A stretch of 61,899 nucleotides of DNA from Actinomadura sp. CNU-125 (lineage in GTDB: Bacteria > Actinomycetota > Actinomycetes > Streptosporangiales > Streptosporangiaceae): NCBI RefSeq assembly GCF_001942465.1, contig NZ_MKJY01000166.1, positions 1 through 61,899 on the forward strand. The letters run 5' to 3'. How positions within the stretch are numbered: the first letter of the stretch is position 1; every line of letters begins with the position of its first letter. The position numbers were made by a program, and so were the translations under genes. Shown here piece after piece: positions 1 through 8,544 of the stretch. The notes beneath the pieces were generated by a model, which was not told where the DNA came from, did no database searches, and was given only the letters and a program-made list of their open reading frames with translations.

Positions 1-683
1 CGACGTCTTCGCAGCCGACGCGGCCCGCGCGGCACGCACCGTCCGGGCACCGGACGGGCGCGGGCGGCGGCGCGCGCAAGTCCGGCCCCAACCGCGCCCT
101 CATGGGCATCGCCGCCGCCGCGCTCACCGTGATCGTGGGCGTCGGCGCGTGGGCGCTGACGAGCAACGGCGACGGCGGCGGAGGCGGCGGCGTGACCGGC
201 GGCGTCACCGATCCGGCGCAGCAGTCCAACAGCCCGGCGCCGTCCCCGAGCGCGCTGACCCCGGCGGGCATCGAGTTCGCCGAGAAACCGCGCGGCAACC
301 ACCCCGACCCGTCGATCCGCAAGAACCTTCCGTCGCTGATGGACGGCAGCCCGTCCGGCGACTGGGAGACGCAGACGTACGCGGGCGCCGACTTCGGCAA
401 GCGCACCGACGGCCTCGGCGCGTCCCTGGACATGGGGAAGTCCGTCAGCGTCTCCAGCGTCAAGGTCGCCTGCCCGGTGAACGGCGGCACCCTCCAGGTG
501 AAGGTGGGGGACAGCCGGACGCCGGACGCGATGAAGCCGATCGGGCAGCAGTCGTGCAACGACGGTGAGCTGACGTTCACCGCGAACCCGCAGGCCAGTG
601 GCCAGTACGTGCTGGCCTGGTTCACTCAGCTGCCCACTACGTACAAGGGCAAGCTCGGCGAAATCACCGTCTACGGAAATTGA
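1..683 (+). CDS. Membrane-anchored protein with C-terminal discoidin-like domain (5' truncated)
   Basis: The reading frame is open from the window edge (codons in phase with base 3), so only the C-terminal part is present. A basic stretch is followed by one hydrophobic segment (about bases 102-165), a Gly/Ser/Pro linker and then a beta-rich domain of about 130 residues beginning near HPDPSIRKNL. In related actinomycetes the gene just upstream of sigM encodes a protein-kinase-like membrane protein whose extracellular end has a F5/8-type-C (discoidin) fold; the position and the pattern LGASLDMGKSVSVSSVKV fit this. Kinase identity cannot be seen here and is inferred from context. The outside domain probably binds cell-wall or sugar ligands. 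Confidence 0.6.
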   Translation, partial: TSSQPTRPARHAPSGHRTGAGGGARKSGPNRALMGIAAAALTVIVGVGAWALTSNGDGGGGGGVTGGVTDPAQQSNSPAPSPSALTPAGIEFAEKPRGNHPDPSIRKNLPSLMDGSPSGDWETQTYAGADFGKRTDGLGASLDMGKSVSVSSVKVACPVNGGTLQVKVGDSRTPDAMKPIGQQSCNDGELTFTANPQASGQYVLAWFTQLPTTYKGKLGEITVYGN

Positions 684-745
684 TCCCGTCCGCCGCCACC
701 GAACGTTGACGATCTCCGCCCCGGCGGACTCTCTGACCTGTGACG

Positions 746-769
746 GGAAGTCGCGGTTGTCTGTATCGT
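746..769 (+). promoter_or_regulatory. Possible ECF sigma-factor promoter upstream of sigM
   Basis: GGAAG at 746-750 and CGT at 767-769 are separated by exactly 16 bases, which resembles the GGAAC-N16/17-CGT pattern used by SigM/SigE-type ECF sigma factors. It lies about 90 bases before the sigM start, as expected if sigM drives its own transcription. The last base of the -35 element differs from consensus, so this is a moderate call. Confidence 0.35.
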
Positions 770-859
770 GCCTCTGAGCAGAATGTCCCCCTCCCCCCAG
801 GATTCCGTGGTGTCTTCCCCAGCAGGCGCGGCCGGTCGCGGACGAGAAGGCGGTCGCTC

Positions 860-1483
860 ATGGCGTCGGTGAGCATGCGTCCCGTCGACGAAGTTCCCGA
901 CAAGGAGCTGCTGGCACGGCACGCGCAGGGGGATCCGCACGCGTTCTCCGTGCTGGTGCAGCGGCACCGCGACCGGATGTGGGCGGTGGCGCTGCGCACC
1001 GTCGGCGACCCCGAGGAGGCCGCGGACGCCCTGCAGGACGCGTGCCTGTCGGCGTTCCGCGCCGCCGGGCGGTTCCGCGGCGACGCCGCCGTCACCACCT
1101 GGCTGCACCGGATCGTCGTGAACGCGTGCCTCGACCGGATCCGCCGCAAGTCCGTCCGGCCCGCCACACCGATGGGCGACGACGCCACGTTCGACTCCGT
1201 CGCGCCGAAGATGCCCGACCCGACCGACGCGCACGGCGTCTCGCTGGACGTCCGCACCGCGCTGCTCGAACTGCCGTTCGAGCAGCGGGCGGCGCTCGTC
1301 CTGGTCGACATGATGGGCTACTCGGTCGACGACGCGGCGCGCGTCCTGGAAGTCCCGGCCGGGACGATCAAGAGCCGCTGCGCCCGGGGCCGGGCCAGGC
1401 TCGTGCCGCTCCTTCGGCACCACAGGAACCGACACGACTCGAAAAACGTCGGAGGTGTGGAAGGAGGTGGCATGCCCAAGTGA
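860..1483 (+). CDS. sigM: ECF RNA polymerase sigma factor SigM
   Basis: A 207-residue ECF sigma factor. Region 2 (ELLARHAQGDPHAFSVLVQR through the WLHRIVVNACLDRIRR motif) binds core polymerase and the -10 element; region 4 near the end (LVDMMGYSVDDAARVLEVP followed by GTIKSRCARGRARL) is the -35-binding helix-turn-helix. The ATG at 860 is used; an alternative ATG in phase lies at 875. The gene overlaps the next one by four bases (GTGA), giving translational coupling with its anti-sigma factor. The place immediately before trxB-trxA and par genes is the conserved sigM position of actinomycetes, where the factor answers cell-envelope, osmotic or oxidative stress. Confidence 0.88.
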   Translation: MASVSMRPVDEVPDKELLARHAQGDPHAFSVLVQRHRDRMWAVALRTVGDPEEAADALQDACLSAFRAAGRFRGDAAVTTWLHRIVVNACLDRIRRKSVRPATPMGDDATFDSVAPKMPDPTDAHGVSLDVRTALLELPFEQRAALVLVDMMGYSVDDAARVLEVPAGTIKSRCARGRARLVPLLRHHRNRHDSKNVGGVEGGGMPK

Positions 1484-2299
1484 ACCCCGCACATGTGGAC
1501 TACGAGGCTCTGGCCGACCTGGCCGAGGGACTGCTCGAAGACGATCAAGCCGCCTCCGTCAACGCACACCTGGAAACCTGCGCCGATTGCCGGGACCGAT
1601 CCGCCGACCTTGCGGACGTCTCCCGGATCCTGGCGGAGGCACCCGTCCCGTCCATGCCCGCCGAGCTGGCCGAGCGCATCGACACCGCACTAGCGGAAGA
1701 ATCGCTCAACAACGCCACCGTGGTGAGTCTGGAGCAGCGACGTGGGAGGCGGCATTGGCGGATCCTGTCGGCGGCGGCCGCGACGGTCGTCGTGCTCGGT
1801 GGCGCCGGGTTGGTCGGCGGCATCACCCTGGACGAGATGAGCGGCGGCGACGGTCGGGCGGCGGCGCCCGCCCAGGACCCGGCCGACGCGTCGAGTGAGT
1901 CCGGCGAGTCGTCCGCGCACGGCGGCGCACCGCCGGCCGGGGCGTCGCGGCCGCAGGTCAAGGGTGCCCCGGCGTTCTCCGTCGTGCACAGCGGCACCGG
2001 CTACCGCGCCGACACGCTGACCGCGCAGATCGACGACATCGCCGGTCGCACCGCGAGGCTGCCGGACACGCCGCCGGGCGACCGGCTGGCCGACTGCGTC
2101 GACGGCGTCGACCGGGGGACGGGTCGGCGACCTGGTCGACCAGGCGAAGTTCGAGGGCGAGCAGGCCACCGTCATCGCGCTGCGCGGCGACGGGGCCGGT
2201 GCCGGTGCCGGATCCGGGAACGGCGCGTGGAAAGTCTGGGTCGTCGGCCCGGAGTGCACCGCCCGGAACCAGCACCTGATCAAGCAGATCGGCGACTGA
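1480..2299 (+). CDS. Anti-sigma factor for SigM (frameshifted)
   Basis: GTG start at 1480 overlaps the sigM stop. The N-terminal zinc-anti-sigma-like domain has HLETCADCRD (the HxxxCxxC core) with an upstream histidine, so it should hold SigM inactive at the membrane. One transmembrane segment (ILSAAAATVVVLGGAGLVGG) follows an Arg/His-rich stretch, then an exported domain. The frame breaks in the run of five G at 2114-2118: removing one G restores VGDLVDQAKFEGEQATVIAL and continues to the stop at 2297-2299 (KQIGD). The conserved second half after the break suggests an extra base in the sequence rather than a dead gene. Confidence 0.75.
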
Positions 2300-2317
2300 A
2301 CCACCTTTTTCGCGGGT

Positions 2318-2358
2318 CCGGCCCCGGACGCATGCGCAACGCATGCGTCCGGGGCCGG
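2318..2358. terminator. Strong bidirectional hairpin terminator
   Basis: Two 19-base arms (2318-2336 and 2340-2358) are perfectly complementary around a three-base loop (CAA). It sits between the stops of two convergent genes, the anti-sigma gene and the hydrolase gene, and has a short T run on the left side (2306-2310), so it can stop transcription from both sides. Confidence 0.8.
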
Positions 2359-2386
2359 TTCCGTTCCGCGTGCCGCGCCCGTCCGG

Positions 2387-2957
2387 TCAGAGCGACGCGA
2401 CGAAGTCGAGCGCGATCGGCCACGCCCGCTCGGCGGCCTCGGCGTCGTGGTCGGGCAGGTCGGGATCGGTGAACAGGTGCCCGGCGCCCCGGTACCGGAA
2501 CACCTCGACGTCGGCGCCCGCCCTGCGCATCTGCAGGTACCAGGCGTTCAGCCAGTCGACGGGTTCGAACGTGTCCGGGTCGGCGACGTGCAGCTGCACC
2601 GGGATCTCGGTCGACGCGTCCTCGGGCAGATCCGACGTACCGTGCATGAGCAGCAGCCCGCCCGCCGTCGCGTCGGCGAGCGCGAGCGTCTGCGCGACGG
2701 CGGCGCCGAGGGAGAACCCCGCGTAGACGAGCCCGCCCGGTTCCGTCAGCGGCGCCGCCGCCGCGATCGCCCGCCGCAGCAGCTCGTCCCGTCCGATCTC
2801 CTCGTTGATCTCCTGCCCGGCCTCCAGCGTGTCGGCGACACGCCCGTCGTACAGGTCGGGGACGTGGACGTCGTGCCCGGCCGCGCGGAACCGGTCGCCG
2901 CGCGTGCACGGCCGGTCGGAGACCATAGATGGAGTGGAGTAGGAGAATGCGTGCCAT
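2387..2957 (-). CDS. Dienelactone hydrolase family protein (frameshifted near the 5' end)
   Basis: An alpha/beta hydrolase of about 190 residues. The N terminus MARILLLHSIYGLRP (start ATG 2955-2957) carries the first strand and oxyanion region; it lies in a different frame from the rest, which resumes at DRFRAAGHDVHVPDLYDG. The break is near 2890-2900. The nucleophile elbow is AGFSLGA (Ser in GFSLG), as in dienelactone-hydrolase-like proteins where the nucleophile is Cys or Ser; the late Asp (ADPDTFEP) and His (GAGHLFTDP) complete the triad. The substrate is unknown. It converges with the anti-sigma gene and is divergent from trxB. Confidence 0.7.
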
Positions 2958-2994
2958 GGGCCACAGCCTACGGCCGGTGGGGGACGCCCCAGCG

Positions 2995-3020
2995 GGAATC
3001 ACGACGGCCTAGGATCGGTT
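2995..3020 (+). promoter_or_regulatory. SigR-type promoter of trxB-trxA
   Basis: GGAAT (2995-2999) and GTT (3018-3020) are spaced by exactly 18 bases. This matches the known SigR consensus GGAAT-N18/19-GTT, which drives thioredoxin genes during disulfide stress in Streptomyces and relatives. It lies about 60 bases upstream of the trxB start with no other gene between. Confidence 0.75.
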
Positions 3021-3079
3021 GACGCGACTGGCGGGCCGGGTCAGGGCGGCGCCGACCGTGAACGAGGAGAGGCAGAACA

Positions 3080-4033
3080 GTGAGCGACGTCCGTAACGTC
3101 ATCATCATCGGCTCCGGCCCCGCGGGCTACACCGCCGCCGTCTACGCGGCCCGCGGCGACCTGAAGCCGCTCGTGTTCGAGGGGTCGGTGACCGCCGGCG
3201 GCGCGCTGATGAACACCACCGACGTGGAGAACTTCCCCGGGTTCCCGGACGGCATCATGGGACCGGACCTGATGGACAACCTGCGCAAGCAGGCCGAACG
3301 GTTCGGCGCCGAACTCATCACCGACGACGTCACCGAGGTCGACCTGAACGCCGACCCGAAGATCGTCAAGGTGGGCGACGACGAGTACCGCGCCCGCACC
3401 GTGATCGTCGCGACCGGCTCCGGCTACCGCGAACTGGGCCTGCCCGACGAGCAGCGGCTCTCCGGCCGCGGCGTCTCCTGGTGCGCGACGTGCGACGGCT
3501 TCTTCTTCCGTGAGCAGGACATCGCCGTCGTCGGCGGCGGCGACACCGCGATGGAGGAGGCGATCTTCCTCACCAAGTTCGCCCGTACGGTCACCGTGGT
3601 GCACCGCCGGGGCGAGCTGCGCGCGTCCAAGATCATGCAGGAGCGGGCGTTCGCGAACGAGAAGATCAGTTTCCGGTGGGACAGCGAGGTCACGGCGATC
3701 CACGGCGAGGACCGGGTGAACGGCGTGACCCTCCGCGACGTCAAGACCGGCGAGGAGAGCCGCCTCGACATCACCGGCCTGTTCATCGCGATCGGGCACG
3801 ACCCGCGCAGCGAACTGTTCGCCGGGCAGCTCGAGACCGACCCGGACGGCTACCTGCTCGTCGACGCGCCCACCACGAAGACGAAGGTCCCCGGCGTGTT
3901 CGCGTGCGGCGACGTGGTCGACCACGTCTACCGTCAGGCCATCACCGCCGCGGGCACCGGCTGCTCGGCCGCGATCGACGCCGAGCACTGGCTCCAGGAC
4001 CGCGAAGCGGCGGAAGCCGTCCAGCAGGCCTGA
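3080..4033 (+). CDS. trxB: Thioredoxin reductase
   Basis: A 317-residue, full-length low-molecular-weight thioredoxin reductase. It reduces thioredoxin with NADPH via FAD. Visible motifs: the FAD-binding GSGPAG near residue 11, the redox-active CATC at residues 135-138 (WCATCDGFF), the NADPH-binding [10 protein letters not shown], and the C-terminal FAD motif [13 protein letters not shown] start at 3080 follows an AGGAGAGGC ribosome-binding stretch. It is followed after about 100 bases by trxA, its substrate, and preceded by a SigR-like promoter, so the pair should rise under thiol-oxidising stress. Confidence 0.96.
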   Translation: MSDVRNVIIIGSGPAGYTAAVYAARGDLKPLVFEGSVTAGGALMNTTDVENFPGFPDGIMGPDLMDNLRKQAERFGAELITDDVTEVDLNADPKIVKVGDDEYRARTVIVATGSGYRELGLPDEQRLSGRGVSWCATCDGFFFREQDIAVVGGGDTAMEEAIFLTKFARTVTVVHRRGELRASKIMQERAFANEKISFRWDSEVTAIHGEDRVNGVTLRDVKTGEESRLDITGLFIAIGHDPRSELFAGQLETDPDGYLLVDAPTTKTKVPGVFACGDVVDHVYRQAITAAGTGCSAAIDAEHWLQDREAAEAVQQA

Positions 4034-4134
4034 CCCGCCGACGGCGCGCGGGCGGCGACGCGGGCCGCCGCATGCACGAACCCGGGCGGGACGCTCGCTC
4101 GTCCCGCCCGTCCCGCGACCATGAAGGAGACACC

Positions 4135-4461
4135 ATGAAGAACGTGACCGACGCCGACTTCGCGACCGAGGTCCTCAAGAGCGACAAGCCCGTCCTGGTC
4201 GACTTCTGGGCGGAATGGTGCGGCCCGTGCCGGATGGTCGCGCCCATCCTCGAAGAGATCGCCGCCGAGCACGGCGACAGCATCGAGATCGTCAAGCTGA
4301 ACATCGACGAGAACCCGCAGGTTCCGGCGGAGTACGGCGTCCTGCGGATCCCGACGATGAACGTCTACCAGGGCGGCGAGGTCGTCAAGCAGATCATGGG
4401 CGCCAAGCCGAAGGCCGCGCTGCTGCGCGACCTGTCGGAGTTCATCGGCGCCAAGTCCTGA
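4135..4461 (+). CDS. trxA: Thioredoxin
   Basis: A 108-residue classical thioredoxin. The WCGPC active site has its cysteines at residues 29 and 32, and the cis-proline is in RIPTMNVY. The ATG at 4135 has an AAGGAG ribosome-binding site seven bases upstream. It lies directly downstream of trxB, which recycles it, and is probably cotranscribed from the same SigR-type promoter. Confidence 0.96.
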   Translation: MKNVTDADFATEVLKSDKPVLVDFWAEWCGPCRMVAPILEEIAAEHGDSIEIVKLNIDENPQVPAEYGVLRIPTMNVYQGGEVVKQIMGAKPKAALLRDLSEFIGAKS

Positions 4462-4657
4462 CGACGCCGCACCGCGGCGAGTACCGCGACGCGCGGAGCC
4501 GACGCGCCGCGCGTCCGTCCGTCCACAGGGCGATGAACCGGTCGCCGATCCCACCGCTCCGGCGGTAGGGTCGGCGACCGATTCGTTTCCCGGGAAACCG
4601 GCACAGCGCGCCGGACCTCGGGAAATCCCCCTTCCGACCCTGTGGAGGTATCTCACA

Positions 4658-5341
4658 TTGACCCGGCCGGGACAGCCCGAAGACCTGGACGACCCGCGGC
4701 TCCTGTGGACGCGCGCGGCCGTGATGGCCGTGTGCGGCGCCGCCGAACCGGCGAGTCCGTCCGGGTTGAGCGTCGACGACGACGGCATCACCGCCGATAT
4801 CGGCGGCGGCTCCTACTGGTGGAAACTCACCCTCGCCCCGGACGGCGAGGCCGTCTTCAGCGGCCGGGACGCCGACCGCAGCCGGACCCGTCTCATGGAC
4901 GAGCCGGTGCCGCTCCTCGACGGGCTCCCCGACCGGCTGAGCTGGAAGCGGCTCCGCGAGGACATGGAACGCGACGCGCTCGGGTTCGTCTACTGGCACG
5001 CCGACGGCGCCTGGCACCGGGTCGACTACCCCGACGATCTGGAGGACGACGGGCTCGGCGCCCCGCTCGAACACGTCGCCGGCGACGTCGAGACGACCGA
5101 CTGGGTGCTGCTCGACAAGCGGCTCGACGACGAGGTGAACGCGCGGCGGGCCGTCGCCGACGTCCTCGCCAAGGCCCACGAGAACACCCTCCGGCCCGCC
5201 GACGTGACCACCATGCTCGGCGTCCTCGACCCGGACGTCGGCTCCGACGCCGCACGGACGAAGGCGGCGCTCGACGCGGCCGTCCGGACCGGGCTCCTCG
5301 CCGGGACCAGGCCGCCGCTGATCGGCGCGCCGGCCGAGTAG
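4658..5341 (+). CDS. Conserved hypothetical protein
   Basis: A 227-residue soluble acidic protein starting at TTG 4658, chosen because GTGGAGGT lies nine bases upstream and codon bias is good throughout. The N-terminal half alternates short beta strands (ITADIGGGSYWWKLTLAPDGE), then a charged region with many Asp/Glu. No catalytic motif, signal peptide or membrane segment is visible. A gene of this kind often lies next to trxA in actinomycete origin regions, but I know no function for it. Confidence 0.7.
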   Translation: MTRPGQPEDLDDPRLLWTRAAVMAVCGAAEPASPSGLSVDDDGITADIGGGSYWWKLTLAPDGEAVFSGRDADRSRTRLMDEPVPLLDGLPDRLSWKRLREDMERDALGFVYWHADGAWHRVDYPDDLEDDGLGAPLEHVAGDVETTDWVLLDKRLDDEVNARRAVADVLAKAHENTLRPADVTTMLGVLDPDVGSDAARTKAALDAAVRTGLLAGTRPPLIGAPAE

Positions 5342-5408
5342 ACGGGACGCGCCGGCCGCGAGCGCGCGGCCGTCGCCGTCCGGCGTCCTGTGCGGCCCTC
5401 AGATGCCG

Positions 5409-6026
5409 CTAAACGGGACGAAGTACGCCCTCCGGCCCCATGGAGCCCAGCAGCCGTTCCAAGGCCACCTCGACGTCCTCACGCCACGACAGGGCCGACT
5501 TCAACTCCAGCCGCAGCCGCGGGTACCGGTGATGCGGCCGGACCGTCTTGAACCCCACCGACAGCAGATAGTCGGCCGGGACCATGCACCCGCCGTCCTC
5601 GCCCTTCAGATCGCCGAACGCCTCGATCGCCTTCACCGCCCGGCGCGTCAGGTCCTTCGCGATGCCCTGGACCAGCATCCGGCCGAGCCCGCCGCCCGCG
5701 AACTCCGGCAGGATGTGCGCGGTCATCAGCAGCACCGCGTCCGCGCTCACCGGACTCGTCGGGAACGCCACCGACCGCGGCACGTACAACGGCGGCGCGT
5801 ACAGGACGAACCCCGCCGGGACGTCGTCCACGTACGCGATCTTGCCGCAGCTGCCCCATTCCAGGAGCGTCGAGGAGACCCACGCCTCCTTCTCCAGGCC
5901 CGCGCCGCCGCTCTGCTGCGCCCGCTCGCGGGTCACCGGATCCAGCTCCCAGAACACGCATCCCCGGCAACGCAACGGCAGATCGTCCAGATTGTCCAGC
6001 GTGATATTGACGAGACGACGCGACAT
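5409..6026 (-). CDS. GNAT-family N-acetyltransferase
   Basis: About 205 residues. The core resembles an acetyl-CoA-binding GNAT motif A: VLLMTAHILPEFAGGGLGRMLVQGIAKDL has the (Q/R)xxGxG/A-like turn GGGLGRML after a strand. The N-terminal CRGCVFWE with two cysteines is typical of a GNAT group found near parAB in actinomycetes. ATG 6024-6026 is used; a GTG four codons upstream (6036-6038) is also possible. The acetyl acceptor is unknown. It converges with the hypothetical gene at 4658-5341 and is divergent from the aminotransferase gene. Confidence 0.75.
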   Translation of the reverse strand: MSRRLVNITLDNLDDLPLRCRGCVFWELDPVTRERAQQSGGAGLEKEAWVSSTLLEWGSCGKIAYVDDVPAGFVLYAPPLYVPRSVAFPTSPVSADAVLLMTAHILPEFAGGGLGRMLVQGIAKDLTRRAVKAIEAFGDLKGEDGGCMVPADYLLSVGFKTVRPHHRYPRLRLELKSALSWREDVEVALERLLGSMGPEGVLRPV

Positions 6027-6211
6027 GCGGGACGGCACCCCCCAGCCTGCGATCCGCGTCCCCGGACAACCTTCCGAGGTCCTCGGGCATCGTATCGGAG
6101 AGAGAACTACCCACGATCATGCGCCGCGCCACCTCCCCGGGGGGTTCCGCGCGCGATCGTGGCCGATGCCGTAAGTTCGCCTGCAAGCCAGCAACACCAC
6201 GGGAGGACCAC

Positions 6212-7498
6212 GTGGAACAGCACTCGCGCACGGACCCCTACACCGACCGTTACGCCGCGCGCGCCGCCGGCATGGTCCCCTCCGAGATCCGCGCGCTGTT
6301 CGCCATGGTCGCCCGTCCAGAGATCGTCTCCCTCGCGGGCGGCGCCCCCTACGTGTCCGCGCTCCCCCTCGACGTCGTCGGCGGCATGATCGGCGACCTC
6401 GTCGCGGGCAAGGGCGCCGACGCCCTCCAGTACGGCTCCGCGCAGGGCGACGAACTGCTCCGCGAACACATCTGCGAAGTCATGTCGCTCGAAGGCGTGC
6501 ACGGTTCCGCCGACGACGTCGTCGTCACCGTCGGCGCCCAGCAGGCCCTCGACCTCATCACGAAGATCTTCGTCGATCCCGGCGACGTCGTCCTCGCCGA
6601 AGCCCCCTCCTACGTCGGCGCGCTCGGCACCTTCGCGTCCTATCAGGCCGACGTCGTGCACGTCTCGATGGACGACGGCGGCCTCGAACCCGTCGCGCTC
6701 CGCGAGACCCTCGACCGGCTCCGCCGCGAGGGTCGCCGCGTCAAGTTCCTCTACACCGTCCCGACGTTCCAGAACCCGGCGGGCGTCACCCTCACCACCG
6801 CGCGCCGCGCCCAGATCCTGGAGATCTGCACCGAATACGACGTGCTGATCGTCGAGGACAACCCCTACGGGCTCCTCCGCTACGACGGCGAACCCGTCCG
6901 CGCCCTCCGCGCCGACGACGACCGCGTGATCTACCTCGGTTCGTTCTCCAAGACGATCGCGTCCGGTCTCCGCGTCGGCTGGGTGCTCGCACCCCATGCC
7001 GTCCGCGCCAAACTCGTCCTCGCCGCCGAGTCCGCGATCCTGTGCCCGTCGAACTTCTCCCAGCTCGCCGTCCGCGAGTACCTCTCGACCCAGCCGTGGC
7101 GCGAGCAGATCAAGGACTTCCGCGAGCTCTACCGCGAGCGCCGCGACGCGATGCTCGACGCCCTCGCCCAGCAGATGCCCGACGGTTGCACGTGGACCCG
7201 TCCCGAGGGCGGCTTCTTCGTCTGGCTCACCCTCCCCGAGGGCCTCGACTCCAAGGCGATGTCCCCGCGCGCCATCGCCGAACGCGTCGCGTACGTCCCC
7301 GGCACGGGTTTCTACGCCGACGGGAGCGGGCAGCGCCACATGCGTCTCTCGTACTGCTTCCCCGAACCCGCCCGCATCCGCGAGGGCGTCCGCCGCCTCG
7401 CCGGGGTGATCGAACAGGAACTCCGGATGCGGGACACTTTCGGAGAAACCGCCGCCACCGGTACCGGCGTCCACACGCCGGGGCCGGGCATCGTCTAA
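6212..7498 (+). CDS. PLP-dependent aminotransferase (class I/II)
   Basis: A 428-residue fold-type I aminotransferase. The pyridoxal-binding lysine is in GSFSKTIASGLRVGW; the NPAG motif of FQNPAGVTL and the EDNPYGLL segment (Asp/Tyr contacting PLP) are typical of the 2-aminoadipate/MocR-like aminotransferases. It lacks the GntR DNA-binding domain of MocR regulators, so it is an enzyme. GTG start at 6212 has GGGAGGA eight bases before it. It ends 23 bases before the ATP-grasp gene and may be cotranscribed. The real substrate cannot be told from sequence. Confidence 0.85.
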   Translation: MEQHSRTDPYTDRYAARAAGMVPSEIRALFAMVARPEIVSLAGGAPYVSALPLDVVGGMIGDLVAGKGADALQYGSAQGDELLREHICEVMSLEGVHGSADDVVVTVGAQQALDLITKIFVDPGDVVLAEAPSYVGALGTFASYQADVVHVSMDDGGLEPVALRETLDRLRREGRRVKFLYTVPTFQNPAGVTLTTARRAQILEICTEYDVLIVEDNPYGLLRYDGEPVRALRADDDRVIYLGSFSKTIASGLRVGWVLAPHAVRAKLVLAAESAILCPSNFSQLAVREYLSTQPWREQIKDFRELYRERRDAMLDALAQQMPDGCTWTRPEGGFFVWLTLPEGLDSKAMSPRAIAERVAYVPGTGFYADGSGQRHMRLSYCFPEPARIREGVRRLAGVIEQELRMRDTFGETAATGTGVHTPGPGIV

Positions 7499-7521
7499 AG
7501 GCACGTCTGAGAAGGACACCT

Positions 7522-8463
7522 GTGGAACTCGGTCACGTCGTCGTCCTCGCCGGAGGGCTCTCCTACGAGCGCGAGATCTCGCTGCGCTCCGGCCGCCGCG
7601 TCACCGAGGCCCTCCGGGGGCGTGGCGTCCCCGTCGAGATGCGCGACGTGGACGCCACCCTCCTCGATTCGCTCCTCGCCGACCCGCCCGACGCCGTCTT
7701 CCCCGTCCTCCACGGAGCGGCGGGGGAGGACGGCTCGATCCGCGACGTCCTCGAACTCCTCGACGTCCGGTACGTCGGCGCGCGCCCGGACGCCTGCCGC
7801 GTCGCGTGGGACAAGCCCACCGCGAAGTCCGTCGTCCGCCGCGCCGGACTGAACACCCCCGACTCCGTCGCGCTCCCGAAGGAGGTCTTCCACGACCTCG
7901 GCGCGGCGTCGCTCCTCGATCGGATCGTGCACCGCCTCGGGCTCCCGCTCTTCGTGAAGCCCACGCGGGGCGGCGCCGCACTCGGCGCGTCGGTCGTGCG
8001 CGAGGCGTCCGGTCTCTCCGCCGCCATGGTCGGCTGCTTCGCCTACGGCGACGCCGCGCTCGTCGAGCGGTACGTCGGCGGGACGGAGATCGCCGTCAGC
8101 GTCATCGAGAAGGACGGCGTCCCGGCGGCGCTCCCGCCCGTCGAGATCGTCGCCCCCGGCGGCCGGTACGACTACACCGCCCGCTACGACGCCGGCGAGA
8201 CGGAGTTCATCACCCCGGCCCGTCTCGCCCCCGAAGTGACCGAGCGGGCCACCGCCGCCGCCGTCACCGCCCACCGCGCGCTCGGCCTGCGCGACATCTC
8301 CCGCACCGACCTCATCGTCGACGAACACGGCGACGTCCATTTCCTCGAAGTGGACGTCGCTCCCGGCATGACCGAGACCAGCCTCCTCCCCCGCGCCGTC
8401 TCCGCCGCCGGACTGGATCTCGGTTCCCTCTGCCAGGACCTCCTCCTGGCCCGTCTCCCCTGA
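7522..8463 (+). CDS. D-alanine-D-alanine ligase-like ATP-grasp protein
   Basis: A 313-residue protein with the order of Ddl domains: N-terminal VVLAGGLSYEREISLRSGR, then FPVLHGAAGEDGSI (the Ddl HGxxGEDG motif), the ATP-grasp core LPLFVKPTRGGAALG and VERYVGGTEIAVSV, and the C-terminal FLEVDVAPGMTETSLL. Classical Ddl enzymes have EVNTxPGMT here; the metal-binding Asn is Asp in this protein. It may join a D-amino acid or another small acid rather than D-Ala to D-Ala. GTG start at 7522. A similar gene lies near parAB in related genomes. Confidence 0.75.
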   Translation: MELGHVVVLAGGLSYEREISLRSGRRVTEALRGRGVPVEMRDVDATLLDSLLADPPDAVFPVLHGAAGEDGSIRDVLELLDVRYVGARPDACRVAWDKPTAKSVVRRAGLNTPDSVALPKEVFHDLGAASLLDRIVHRLGLPLFVKPTRGGAALGASVVREASGLSAAMVGCFAYGDAALVERYVGGTEIAVSVIEKDGVPAALPPVEIVAPGGRYDYTARYDAGETEFITPARLAPEVTERATAAAVTAHRALGLRDISRTDLIVDEHGDVHFLEVDVAPGMTETSLLPRAVSAAGLDLGSLCQDLLLARLP

Positions 8464-8470
8464 CACCGGA

Positions 8471-8486
8471 CGTTTCACGTGAAACC
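8471..8486. promoter_or_regulatory. parS site 1 (ParB-binding)
   Basis: GTTTCACGTGAAAC (8472-8485) is the 14-base palindromic core of parS. It lies seven bases after the stop of the ATP-grasp gene. Flanking CCGGAC and GTCCGG extend it into a longer imperfect hairpin. Confidence 0.93.
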
Positions 8487-8507
8487 GTCCGGCGCCCGTG
8501 CGCCGTT

Positions 8508-8537
8508 CGGCCCATGTTTCACGTGAAACATGGGCCG
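8508..8537. promoter_or_regulatory. parS site 2 within a 30-base perfect palindrome
   Basis: TGTTTCACGTGAAACA at 8515-8530 is a full 16-base parS. The symmetry continues to 8508-8537 with CGGCCCA/TGGGCCG arms. It lies between the 3' ends of the convergent ATP-grasp and Nudix genes, so the hairpin could also serve as a terminator. Confidence 0.93.
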
Positions 8538-8544
8538 GACACGG

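Noticed and set aside
102..568. Long overlapping reading frames on both strands in nearly every gene
   Set aside because: They arise from high GC content with few stop codons, have no ribosome-binding sites and give Arg/Pro/Gly-rich translations without family motifs.
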